A stretch of 64,000 bases of DNA from Paenibacillus glycinis (lineage in GTDB: Bacteria; Bacillota; Bacilli; Paenibacillales; Paenibacillaceae), in contig NZ_JAAAMV010000009.1 of assembly GCF_009909185.1 (NCBI RefSeq), positions 1-64,000 of the forward strand. Direction: 5' to 3'. A model generated the notes under the pieces. It had not been told where the DNA came from. It did no database searches and saw nothing but the letters and a program-made list of their open reading frames with translations. Of this stretch, positions 16,153 to 23,358 are shown one piece after another. The position numbers and the translations under genes are program-made. Each line of letters opens with the position of its first letter. The stretch's first letter is position 1.

Positions 16153-16219
16153 GTCGTAGGAACTGGATTCAATCCGTTTGAATTCAGTTTTTATTTTCCA
16201 GCATGCATCGACAAAACAT

Positions 16220-16887
16220 GTGTTGACACCGTATGTACTGAACCGGCTGCCTGTAAAAAATCGTCTCGTGCTGTCCCCGATGACGCGCAAATCGGCCGAG
16301 CAAGACGGAAGAGCGACCGAGAAGATGGCACGTTATTATTCGAGCTTCGCGGAAGGCGGCTACGGGCTGCTTATTACTGAAGGAGTTTATAAGGACGAAG
16401 CTTACAGTCAAGGCTATGCGAATCAGCCCGGTTTGGCTTCCGAGCCGCAGGTGCAAGCGTGGAAACCGGTCACGGCTGCCGTTCATGCGAAGGGCGGCAA
16501 AATCGTGGCGCAGTTGATGCATGCGGGCGCCTTGTCGCAATGGAACGAATATACGGACGAGACGGCAGCTCCCTCCGCCGTGAAGCCCGTTGGCTTGAAG
16601 ATGGCGCTGTTCGGCAGCGCCGGGGAATACAAAACGCCGCGCGCGTTAACGACGGCAGATATCCGGCTGATCGTCGAGGGTTTCGCCAATGCCGCATCGA
16701 ACGCCAAGCGGGCGGGATTCGACGGCGTTGAGCTGCATGCGGCGAACGGGTATCTCCTGGATCAATTTTTGACCGGGTATACGAACCTTCGCGAGGATGA
16801 GTACGGTGGAACGATCGACAACCGCATCCGCCTCATCCAAGAGACGATCCGCGCCGTTCGCGGGGCGGGACGTGAAGTCGGATCTGT
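16220..16887 (+). pseudogene. Truncated NADH:flavin oxidoreductase (old yellow enzyme)
   Basis: Homology to OYE-family enzymes is strong from TPYVLNRLPVKNRLVLSPMT through AQLMHAGALSQWN, GFDGVELHAANGYLLDQFL and YGGTIDNRIRLIQETIRAVR. It then stops about 220 residues in, where the family continues for another ~130 with the remaining barrel strands. After ~16887 the frame becomes unrelated sequence and runs into the neighbouring terminator. No good start with a ribosome site exists; GTG 16220 or TTG 16178 are the only options. I read it as a 3'-deleted gene. Confidence 0.75.
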
Positions 16888-16938
16888 ACGCGAATCCGCC
16901 GAAAGGCTGACCGAGCCAAGCAAAAAACGCAGAAAAGC

Positions 16939-16983
16939 ATCAGCCGGCGGGATCGGTTCACGAACCCGCCGGCTGATCTTTTT
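16939..16983. terminator. Bidirectional terminator downstream of the glycosyltransferase pair
   Basis: ATCAGCCGGCGGG (16939-16951) pairs with CCCGCCGGCTGAT (16965-16977). TTTTT follows on the plus strand, and AAAAG before it gives a T-run on the minus strand. Confidence 0.9.
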
Positions 16984-16991
16984 CTTGCGTA

Positions 16992-18068
16992 TTAGCCTTT
17001 CGCAGTCTTCAAGCCGTTCAGCATGCCGATAAAGTTCGCCGCGTATTTGTCGCTGGAAAAATGCGTCTTGATATGCTTCTCCGCGTTCGCGATGATGCGG
17101 TTGCGCAGCGGCAGGTTGGCGACGAGCGAGTGCGCTTCGCCGACCGCTTTGCCGATATCGGTGCGAGGATAGAGCTTCCCCGTGTGATCGTGCACGAGGA
17201 ATCTTCGAATGCCGTCCGAATCCGTCGTCAGCACGGGGCAGCGGCAGAGCATCGCTTCCGCGACCGCGTAACCGAAGCCCTCCAGAATCGAAGTCGATAA
17301 GAGAAGCCCTCCCGAATCCCCGATGATCGATAAGTAATCCGCCATCTGCTCGTGCGGGATGTTCGCATGCATGACAAGCTTAGATCGAATTTGCAGCGCG
17401 TCCACCAATTGGTTGAACCGCTCGTTCTCCTTCGGTTCGCTCAAGCTCGGATCTCCGAATATCCACAGGTAACCGGTCGGATGCAGGCTGAGCAGGTTGG
17501 CGCCGATCAGCAGGTAATCCCGCCAATTTTTATTTTCCTCGATTCTCCCGATCCAACCGAAGATCGGATACGGCTTGGGCGGATAATAGGCGTAACCGAA
17601 ATCCTTCGTATCGAGCGGGTCGTCGAAGCTGTAATGGAAAATGCCGGGCAAATGCTCGACCATCAGCCGCTGGAGATGGCTCGTCAACGGATACAATACG
17701 GCATCCGCCGCCCCCAGCACGCGGGCGGATATGTCCTTCAGGACGGCGTTCGCCGTACTCATCGTGCCAAGGCCCTGGATTTCGAAGATGAGCCGGCCTT
17801 TGTAGCCCAGCTTCCGCATCAGCATCAACAGCTTCACGTCGGTGCACACGACGATCGCATCGTACCGTTCGCGATCGAGCAGCCGCTTGATTGCCGCTTC
17901 GTCGCTCGTGACGACGGTGGGAATGTCTTTGATATTGCGCCGTCCCTCGCCGTCGACCGTATAGAGCAAATGGCATTCGACCTTCGTCTGATTCAGCGCT
18001 TTGCAGCGAATTCGGTTCAAGGTTTCCATCCCGCCGCTTGGATTGAAAAACGTGAAGAGTACTTTCAT
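16992..18068 (-). CDS. Family-4 (GT-B) glycosyltransferase
   Basis: The 358-residue protein has the GT4 C-terminal donor-binding region: FGWIGRIEENKNWRDYLLIG and LSTSILEGFGYAVAEAM, the family E-x7-E motif, followed by PVLTTDSDGIRRF. The N-terminus (FFNPSGGMETLNRIR) has the glycine-rich acceptor loop. It would transfer a nucleotide sugar to a surface glycan or protein in the cytoplasm. Its ATG overlaps the stop of the upstream GT2 gene (ATGA), so the two form an operon ending at the 16939 terminator. Confidence 0.88.
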   Translation of the reverse strand: MKVLFTFFNPSGGMETLNRIRCKALNQTKVECHLLYTVDGEGRRNIKDIPTVVTSDEAAIKRLLDRERYDAIVVCTDVKLLMLMRKLGYKGRLIFEIQGLGTMSTANAVLKDISARVLGAADAVLYPLTSHLQRLMVEHLPGIFHYSFDDPLDTKDFGYAYYPPKPYPIFGWIGRIEENKNWRDYLLIGANLLSLHPTGYLWIFGDPSLSEPKENERFNQLVDALQIRSKLVMHANIPHEQMADYLSIIGDSGGLLLSTSILEGFGYAVAEAMLCRCPVLTTDSDGIRRFLVHDHTGKLYPRTDIGKAVGEAHSLVANLPLRNRIIANAEKHIKTHFSSDKYAANFIGMLNGLKTAKG

Positions 18069-19291
18069 TCCGGATCACTCATCGTCATGAAGTTCGCTTT
18101 CATGTAGTCGGCGAGCGATTGTCTGCGGAACAGCTCGTCTTGGATGCGCGGCTTATGGTTCGGCTCGCTGGTATATCTGTAGTTGACCTGCTTATGGTCG
18201 TCCGTATAGTAGTCCGACAGCACGCTGGCCGGCGCCTTCTCCATTTGATTGAACATGACGGTCAAGTCCATCGAGTCCTTGAAGGATTGCTGCCCGAGAA
18301 CGTAACTGTACGGAGATTGGACCATTTGGGCGGCATGCAGCAGAGCGGTCGTTCCGCCCGTATTCGGAAACCATTTGAAATCCGTCACCGGATGGGAAAT
18401 GCGCGATAAATCCGCCGTAACCCGCATATCCGCCGATAGATCCAGGACGTAGCATAAGTAGTTGCTGAACGTTTGCTCGTATAAATTTTCGATTCGCCGC
18501 ACGGCTTCGTCGCCCGACTCCTTGAGCGGGAACAGAATCGTGATCAGCGGCGCCATCCCTCTGCGCATTCTGGCATTGTGTCTGGCCAAATGGTAGGCAT
18601 AGCGCCATTCCCGATGCTTCTCGTGCGAACGCAGCGTCGCCGATACGCTGAAGGCGGAGTCCACGCGGTAATCCATCAGCTCCACGGGGATGTATTTGAT
18701 CTCGCAATGCTCCGTGAGGCGAAGCCAATAATCGTAATCTTCCACCGGCGCAAGGCCGTACCCGTCGATCAAGCCGGCATACCGGGCTTTATACATGAAC
18801 GAGACGCCGATGATGGAGGAATCCAGCAAGAGGTCTTTGGCCTGCGATTGATATTGTCTCTGCGCGGCCAGCTGTTGCTCGGAGTTGATCGGTTTCCCGT
18901 CGTCGTCGATGCATTGGAACGAGCTGTACACGAGGCCAAGCTCCTTCGGACCTTTGCTGAGCTTGCCGCGCAGCGTCTCGAGATAACTCGGATAGTAGAT
19001 ATTATCGCTGGACACCCAAGTCCAATACTTGATGTCGGAGAAGCGCTGCAGATGCTTGAATCCCGTATTCAACGCTCCGGCGACGCCTTGATTGAAAGCA
19101 AGGGAGACCACTTCCGCCCGGCAGTCGCCGCCAAGGAATTGTCGGACGAGCGGCTCCATCTCGGGGGCACCGTCGATGACGATAATGAGTTTAAAGTTCC
19201 GGTACGATTGCCTCCGCACGGAATTCAACGCTGCCTCGAGAAAGGCCGGCTTTTGCTTATAGACAGGCATGACTACCCCTACGTCGATCAT
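18065..19291 (-). CDS. Family-2 glycosyltransferase with extra C-terminal domain
   Basis: The N-terminal ~240 residues are a GT-A family-2 transferase: VGVVMPVYKQKPAFLEAALN, FKLIIVIDGAPE, YWTWVSSDNIYYPSYLE (the metal-binding region reads SSDN) and DYDYWLRLTEHCEIKYIP. The remaining ~165 residues start a second GT-A-like segment (PLITILFPLKESGDEAVRRI) without an obvious DxD, perhaps acceptor-binding or degenerate. It is the first gene of a two-gene operon with the GT4 enzyme. Proximity to spore-surface-like genes suggests they glycosylate such proteins; this is inference. Confidence 0.85.
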   Translation of the reverse strand: MIDVGVVMPVYKQKPAFLEAALNSVRRQSYRNFKLIIVIDGAPEMEPLVRQFLGGDCRAEVVSLAFNQGVAGALNTGFKHLQRFSDIKYWTWVSSDNIYYPSYLETLRGKLSKGPKELGLVYSSFQCIDDDGKPINSEQQLAAQRQYQSQAKDLLLDSSIIGVSFMYKARYAGLIDGYGLAPVEDYDYWLRLTEHCEIKYIPVELMDYRVDSAFSVSATLRSHEKHREWRYAYHLARHNARMRRGMAPLITILFPLKESGDEAVRRIENLYEQTFSNYLCYVLDLSADMRVTADLSRISHPVTDFKWFPNTGGTTALLHAAQMVQSPYSYVLGQQSFKDSMDLTVMFNQMEKAPASVLSDYYTDDHKQVNYRYTSEPNHKPRIQDELFRRQSLADYMKANFMTMSDPE

Positions 19292-19434
19292 TACTTTCGC
19301 TCCTTCCCGCTGCTACCATCTCGTACTAGTTTATTACTGCCGTTTCGGATTGCTTGTGCGGGTAACCATGGCGAAGCAGACGAAAAGAAGGGAGCCCGCG
19401 ACGCAGCTCCCCGCTTATTCGTGCGCGCTGCTCC

Positions 19435-19815
19435 CTAAGGCTCGGGTGAAGCGGACAGCGTCGAAATGACGGTCATTTCCTCCTGAAGCACGCGTTGTCC
19501 ATGGACAAGATTGCCGAACTCGTCCAATCCGAACGTGGACAGGACGACTTCCGTCAGCGGGCCGATGACGCTGAGTTGCACCTCGTACGCGATATCGCCT
19601 CCGATGAAAAACGTGCGCGAATCGCTGGACTGGCCGGGCAGAAAGTAACCGGTCAAATAGGCAAGCTGTAGAACCTGCGTCGTGGCCGGCACGACATAAA
19701 CCTCGACAAGCACGAGCGCTTGCACGTTGGTGATATTGCGGGCGTTCACGACCACGTTCGATGCGGCCGTGCCGATCGCCCGCGTATTCGTGATTAAACT
19801 CGTCGTATAAGGCAT
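19435..19815 (-). CDS. Hypothetical protein, paralog of the 21344 gene, possible spore-surface protein
   Basis: The 126-residue protein is beta-rich and Thr/Val-rich with no signal peptide or membrane helix. It shares with the gene at 21344 the blocks NTRAxGTAASNxVV, AYEVQL and DEFGNLV, so they are paralogs. I do not recognise the family. AAAAGGAG precedes the ATG. It points away from the Asp-box gene at 19987 while its paralog lies on the far side, so the two flank that gene symmetrically. A mother-cell-made coat or exosporium component is plausible but unproven. Confidence 0.75.
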   Translation of the reverse strand: MPYTTSLITNTRAIGTAASNVVVNARNITNVQALVLVEVYVVPATTQVLQLAYLTGYFLPGQSSDSRTFFIGGDIAYEVQLSVIGPLTEVVLSTFGLDEFGNLVHGQRVLQEEMTVISTLSASPEP

Positions 19816-19949
19816 GTCCTCACTCCTTTTCTATCAGGGATAGCTCATACTATTCTCGGCCGCCTGAAAGTTTCGAGACGATTCTCCTTTCGCAATCGCC
19901 TATTTTCCTTTGCAATTGGCAAAAATACAGGCCATTCGGAGGCGAGCTT

Positions 19950-19958
19950 CATAGACTG
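19950..19958 (+). promoter_or_regulatory. Sigma-K-like -10 motif before the Asp-box gene
   Basis: CATAGACTG matches the mother-cell CATAnnnT(A) -10 pattern and lies 28 bp before the ATG. A second candidate, CATACTATT, is at 19847. No clear AC -35 is at 17 bp. Confidence 0.3.
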
Positions 19959-19986
19959 ATAGGAAGAAAAAGGCCGGAGGGACAAC

Positions 19987-21234
19987 ATGACCAATTTCAA
20001 CTTCCAAGTCACGCCAAACGGCAATCCGAAGTTCGAGCCGAGCGTCGCGGTCAATCTGCTCATACCGGGCATCATGGTCTGCGTCGCGGTCGATACGACG
20101 ACGGGCGTGCCGCTGATCGGCCTGTACCGTTCGCTGGACGGCGGCTTCAGCTGGGCGAACAGCCTGCTGCCGCTGCCCGCGGGCTTCACGGGAGCGGAGG
20201 CGCCCGTCGTCTCCTACGGATTTCCCACTATCTTCGTCGTGACCGCGCACGTGTTCCCGGGAGCGGATTCCGGCACGACCGTCGCTTACACGTCGACGGA
20301 CAACGGGGCGACGTTCGGCGCTCCCGTCATCGTCGCGCCGGGTTTCGGCACGTATATCAACAACGACGAGACGAACGTCTATGTCGACACCTCGCAATCT
20401 AGCCCATACTTAGGCAATACGTACGCCAGCTACAACCATCAGTTCAATGTCGCCAACGGCGGGAACTCCACGGCCTTCTTCCAGCGCTTGCGGAACGGTT
20501 CCACGACGTGGGACCAGCCGATTCTGCTGTCGAGCGAATCCAACCAGGTCGAGCGGCCGGACATTACGGTCGATCTCGTCGGCACGATTTACGCCGCCTG
20601 GGTCACCGTCAATCCGATCTTCGAGTTCGTCGTTCGTCCGTCTTTTGACGGGGGCACGACATTCTCGCCGGCTGCAGTCGTCTCGAACGTCGTGCCCGTG
20701 CCTTCGCCGCTGCCCGTCGTCGGCTATAACTTCCGCGTGCTCACGTTTGCCGCGATCTCGGTGGACCGGTCCGTCGGTCCCTTTACGGATACGGTATACG
20801 CGATCTGGCAGGACAATCGGCAGGGCTATGCCGACATATTCATGTCGAAACGTTCGCCGAGCACGAACATCTGGTCGAGTCCGGTCAGCATTACGGGCGC
20901 GCCGGCGGGCTCGCAGAACTTCTTCCCGGACGTCGACGTCGATCCGCTCACGGGCGTCGTCAACGTCATCTATTACAGCAACCAGATCAACGGCTTCGAT
21001 CTCGACGTGTACGTCGCCAGATCCATCAACGGCGGGGCGAGCTTCACGAATACGCGCATTACGAACCAATCGTTCAACCCGAACGGAAACTCGATGGTTC
21101 CCGTCCCGCTGATCGGCGATTATATCTCGATCGCGAGCGTGCCGCCGGGCGGCTATATCGGCGTTTGGCTGTCCACGCAGCCGGTGGGTACCCAGAACAT
21201 ATTCGCGGGCTATTCCGATGTCGTCATTCCGTGA
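19987..21234 (+). CDS. Sialidase-like Asp-box beta-propeller protein without signal peptide
   Basis: The 415-residue protein has repeated Asp-box motifs (SxDxGxxW/F): SLDGGFSW, STDNGATF, SFDGGTTF and SINGGASF, spaced as in BNR/sialidase beta-propellers. Asp boxes are structural, and catalytic sialidase residues cannot be assigned, so hydrolase activity is unproven. There is no signal peptide, odd for a secreted sialidase but normal for spore-surface proteins made in the mother cell. GGAGGG precedes the ATG. It is flanked by two paralogous hypotheticals and followed by an ExsC-like gene. Confidence 0.8.
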   Translation: MTNFNFQVTPNGNPKFEPSVAVNLLIPGIMVCVAVDTTTGVPLIGLYRSLDGGFSWANSLLPLPAGFTGAEAPVVSYGFPTIFVVTAHVFPGADSGTTVAYTSTDNGATFGAPVIVAPGFGTYINNDETNVYVDTSQSSPYLGNTYASYNHQFNVANGGNSTAFFQRLRNGSTTWDQPILLSSESNQVERPDITVDLVGTIYAAWVTVNPIFEFVVRPSFDGGTTFSPAAVVSNVVPVPSPLPVVGYNFRVLTFAAISVDRSVGPFTDTVYAIWQDNRQGYADIFMSKRSPSTNIWSSPVSITGAPAGSQNFFPDVDVDPLTGVVNVIYYSNQINGFDLDVYVARSINGGASFTNTRITNQSFNPNGNSMVPVPLIGDYISIASVPPGGYIGVWLSTQPVGTQNIFAGYSDVVIP

Positions 21235-21293
21235 CGCCGGCGCGACGAACAATGAGCGTTTGCCGGCTGACACCTATCACACGGACACGAGAA

Positions 21294-21323
21294 AACGGCT
21301 CATTCATAACGTAATGAGCCGTT
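21294..21323. terminator. Bidirectional terminator between convergent genes
   Basis: AACGGCTCATT (21294-21304) pairs with AATGAGCCGTT (21313-21323). AAAA upstream gives a T-run for the minus-strand gene at 21344. Confidence 0.8.
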
Positions 21324-21343
21324 CCTCTAAACTATTCGCGGCG

Positions 21344-21718
21344 TTACATAGCCGGACTGAGCGAGATGATGAAATTCAATTCTTCTTGCGAATACTGCTG
21401 ATCGGTTACGAGATTTCCGAATTCGTCGATTCCGACGACCGTCATCAGCGTGCTAGGCGGATCGGAAGACACGTTGAGCTGAACCTCGTAAGCGACATTG
21501 CCGGCAATGAAAAATTCCCTGACATCGTAAGAATCCGCAGGTAGGACGTAAGCAGCTACATAGGCCGTGTAAAATAAGCTGGAATCCACCGAAGCAAAGA
21601 TCTGCACCATAACCGTTACCGGATTAACGAGGTCCAGATTTCTCGTGCTCACGACGATATTGGAAGCCGCCGTGCCGAAAGCCCGCGTATTGGTAACGGT
21701 ACCCGTTGAAAATGGCAT
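21344..21718 (-). CDS. Hypothetical protein, paralog of the 19435 gene
   Basis: The 124-residue protein aligns along its whole length with the product at 19435: NTRAFGTAASNIVVSTRN, GNVAYEVQLNV and GIDEFGNLVTDQQYSQEELN. It has no signal peptide. AAGGAGGTG before the ATG is near-perfect. A CATAGAATG motif (complement of 21751-21759), fitting a mother-cell -10, lies ~33 bp upstream. Function is unknown; a spore-surface role is inferred from neighbours and promoter. Confidence 0.78.
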   Translation of the reverse strand: MPFSTGTVTNTRAFGTAASNIVVSTRNLDLVNPVTVMVQIFASVDSSLFYTAYVAAYVLPADSYDVREFFIAGNVAYEVQLNVSSDPPSTLMTVVGIDEFGNLVTDQQYSQEELNFIISLSPAM

Positions 21719-21750
21719 GTCGAAACACCTCCTTCGTGCAAGACATGCTC

Positions 21751-21759
21751 CATTCTATG
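21751..21759 (-). promoter_or_regulatory. Sigma-K-like -10 motif for the 21344 gene
   Basis: On the minus strand the sequence reads CATAGAATG (CATAnnnTx), 33 bp before the start codon. No AC -35 is found at 17 bp, so support is partial. Confidence 0.35.
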
Positions 21760-21861
21760 AAGGAAAAAGCGAAATGATAGAATTTCCCCGAAAATGTGCG
21801 CTTTGCGGCACCGTCGCCGCATTCGACAGGATAGCGGTCCAAGCTCTTCTCTATCATGCTA

Positions 21862-21870
21862 CATAACATA
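21862..21870 (+). promoter_or_regulatory. Sigma-K-like -10 motif for the ExsC-like gene
   Basis: CATAACATA matches CATAnnnTA exactly, 20 bp before the start codon of the gene at 21890. The -35 is not evident. Confidence 0.4.
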
Positions 21871-21889
21871 GCTAGTAGAAAGGAGTGTG

Positions 21890-22327
21890 ATGATCAATAT
21901 GACAACGTTCTTGGATTACAAAACGACGCAAAACGCCAGCTATGCCAACTCGATCGCGATACCGATTACGGTCATTAATACGCCGCAATTGGTCGCGCAG
22001 CAAACCTTGAATTTAACCGCGGGAGCGCCTGGTTTAACCCGCGTAGGCTTCTCGGGGGTTGTTGCCATCCAATTGCCTTTGCTGCCGATTGCGACGAATA
22101 TCCTCGTCACGGTCGTGAGAGGAGCGACTCCTGCGGGCGTAATCGTCTTTTCCGCTTCGGAAAATCTCAACTTGTCCTTGTTGGGGCCTCAGCTGATCGC
22201 GTTCACCGGTTCCGATTTCAATGCGCCGAATATCACCCAGACGTACTCGGTATTCGTTCAAAGCTCGGCGCTCGGCACGGTTCGGGTAGGTCCGGAAAGC
22301 TACAACTTTATCGGCACGTCGGATTAA
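21890..22327 (+). CDS. ExsC-like (exosporium protein C-like) protein
   Basis: The 145-residue product begins with TTFLDYKTTQNASYANSIAI followed by alternating beta strands (VFVQSSALGTVRVGPESYNF near the end). The order DYxxTQ, then IPIxVxxTP, then VGFSGVVAIQ recalls the exosporium protein ExsC of the B. cereus group, from memory only. No signal peptide is present. AAAGGAG precedes the start; ATG 21890 fits spacing better than GTG 21887, and ATG 21899 is also possible. Only weak dyads follow before the convergent AraC gene. Confidence 0.6.
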   Translation: MINMTTFLDYKTTQNASYANSIAIPITVINTPQLVAQQTLNLTAGAPGLTRVGFSGVVAIQLPLLPIATNILVTVVRGATPAGVIVFSASENLNLSLLGPQLIAFTGSDFNAPNITQTYSVFVQSSALGTVRVGPESYNFIGTSD

Positions 22328-22423
22328 TAGCGTTATCGGCCATACTTTCATCCACGAGGTAACAGGGAGCTTCCGGGAATCATGCCGGCGGCTCTTTGGC
22401 GCGTCCGACCGCAGTCGACCAAT

Positions 22424-23221
22424 CTACACCCGGTGCGTCTTCCGATAAAAGGAAGGCGTCATGCCGCGCTTATGACGAAATACGCGGCTTAAGTAAAAGC
22501 CGTTCTCGTACCCGCAGCGGGAAGCGATTTTGTCGATGCTGAGCGTCGTCTCCTCGAGCAGCCGGCAGGCTCGGGAGAGTCGCAGCTCCGTCACGAATTC
22601 GGACGGCGTCAAGCCGTACGCCGCGCGGAAGCGCCGGGTCAGCTGAACCGGCGACAGCGCCAGCGAGTCGGCCAGATTCCGCATGCTCAGCGGCGCGTAG
22701 GCATGAGCCGTCATGAACTGATGCGCCTGCTGCAGCTCCGGTGGGATGCCGGCCGGCACCGGAGCCTTGAGATAGGCTTGCTCCAGGCTCGCCAGCCGCA
22801 GCAGGTCGTTCAGCAAATGCTGCTTATGCGCCTGCGCGGACCGGTCCCGTTCGGACGCCAGCAGTTTCAAATAACGAAGATCGGAGGACAAGCGTTCCGT
22901 ATCCGCGAGGCTGATCTTGCCCGTTAACCGCAGTTCCTCGCCGGGCCGTAACGACTCGTGCCCTTCCGTGTCCAGACCGAAATGCAGGAAGTGGAAGCTA
23001 AGGGGACTGACCGTTCTCCGATGGAACGAGGTATGCGGCGGGCAGATCACCAAGTCGCCGAAGCCCGCTTCGCCTTCGTCGTCCGCGATCGCATAGACGA
23101 ACCTGCCGTCTTGAACGGCAAACATCGTCCAATGCGGATAGAGGTCGCGTTCGAGCGCGAATCGTTCTTTGCGGTCCCAATAGACATGCGATACGAACCT
23201 GGCGTAATCTTGAGCATTCAT
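22424..23221 (-). CDS. AraC-family transcriptional regulator
   Basis: The 265-residue protein has an N-terminal cupin-like sensing domain (GFGDLVICPPHTSFHRRTVS) and a C-terminal double HTH: SMRNLADSLALSPVQLTRRF and IDKIASRCGYENGFYLSRVF with KRGMTPSFYRK. I chose ATG 23221 because GGAGGTGG lies 8 nt upstream; longer starts lack such a site. It is divergent from the FAD-oxidoreductase gene at 23359 with 137 bp between, so it probably controls that gene in response to a sugar or derivative. Confidence 0.88.
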   Translation of the reverse strand: MNAQDYARFVSHVYWDRKERFALERDLYPHWTMFAVQDGRFVYAIADDEGEAGFGDLVICPPHTSFHRRTVSPLSFHFLHFGLDTEGHESLRPGEELRLTGKISLADTERLSSDLRYLKLLASERDRSAQAHKQHLLNDLLRLASLEQAYLKAPVPAGIPPELQQAHQFMTAHAYAPLSMRNLADSLALSPVQLTRRFRAAYGLTPSEFVTELRLSRACRLLEETTLSIDKIASRCGYENGFYLSRVFRHKRGMTPSFYRKTHRV

Positions 23222-23358
23222 CCGTCTGTCCACCTCCGTACTCATGTTGAAATAAAGTATATCCGATATTGCAATTCCATGCATGTTAATCGAAAAGGGG
23301 ATCTTATACTATGAAACCATAGATATTCAATCATGATATTCGAAGGAGTGCATGGAAG

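Noticed and set aside
19987-21234. Secreted functional sialidase
   Set aside because: Asp boxes alone do not prove activity; there is no signal peptide and no assignable arginine triad or catalytic Tyr/Glu.
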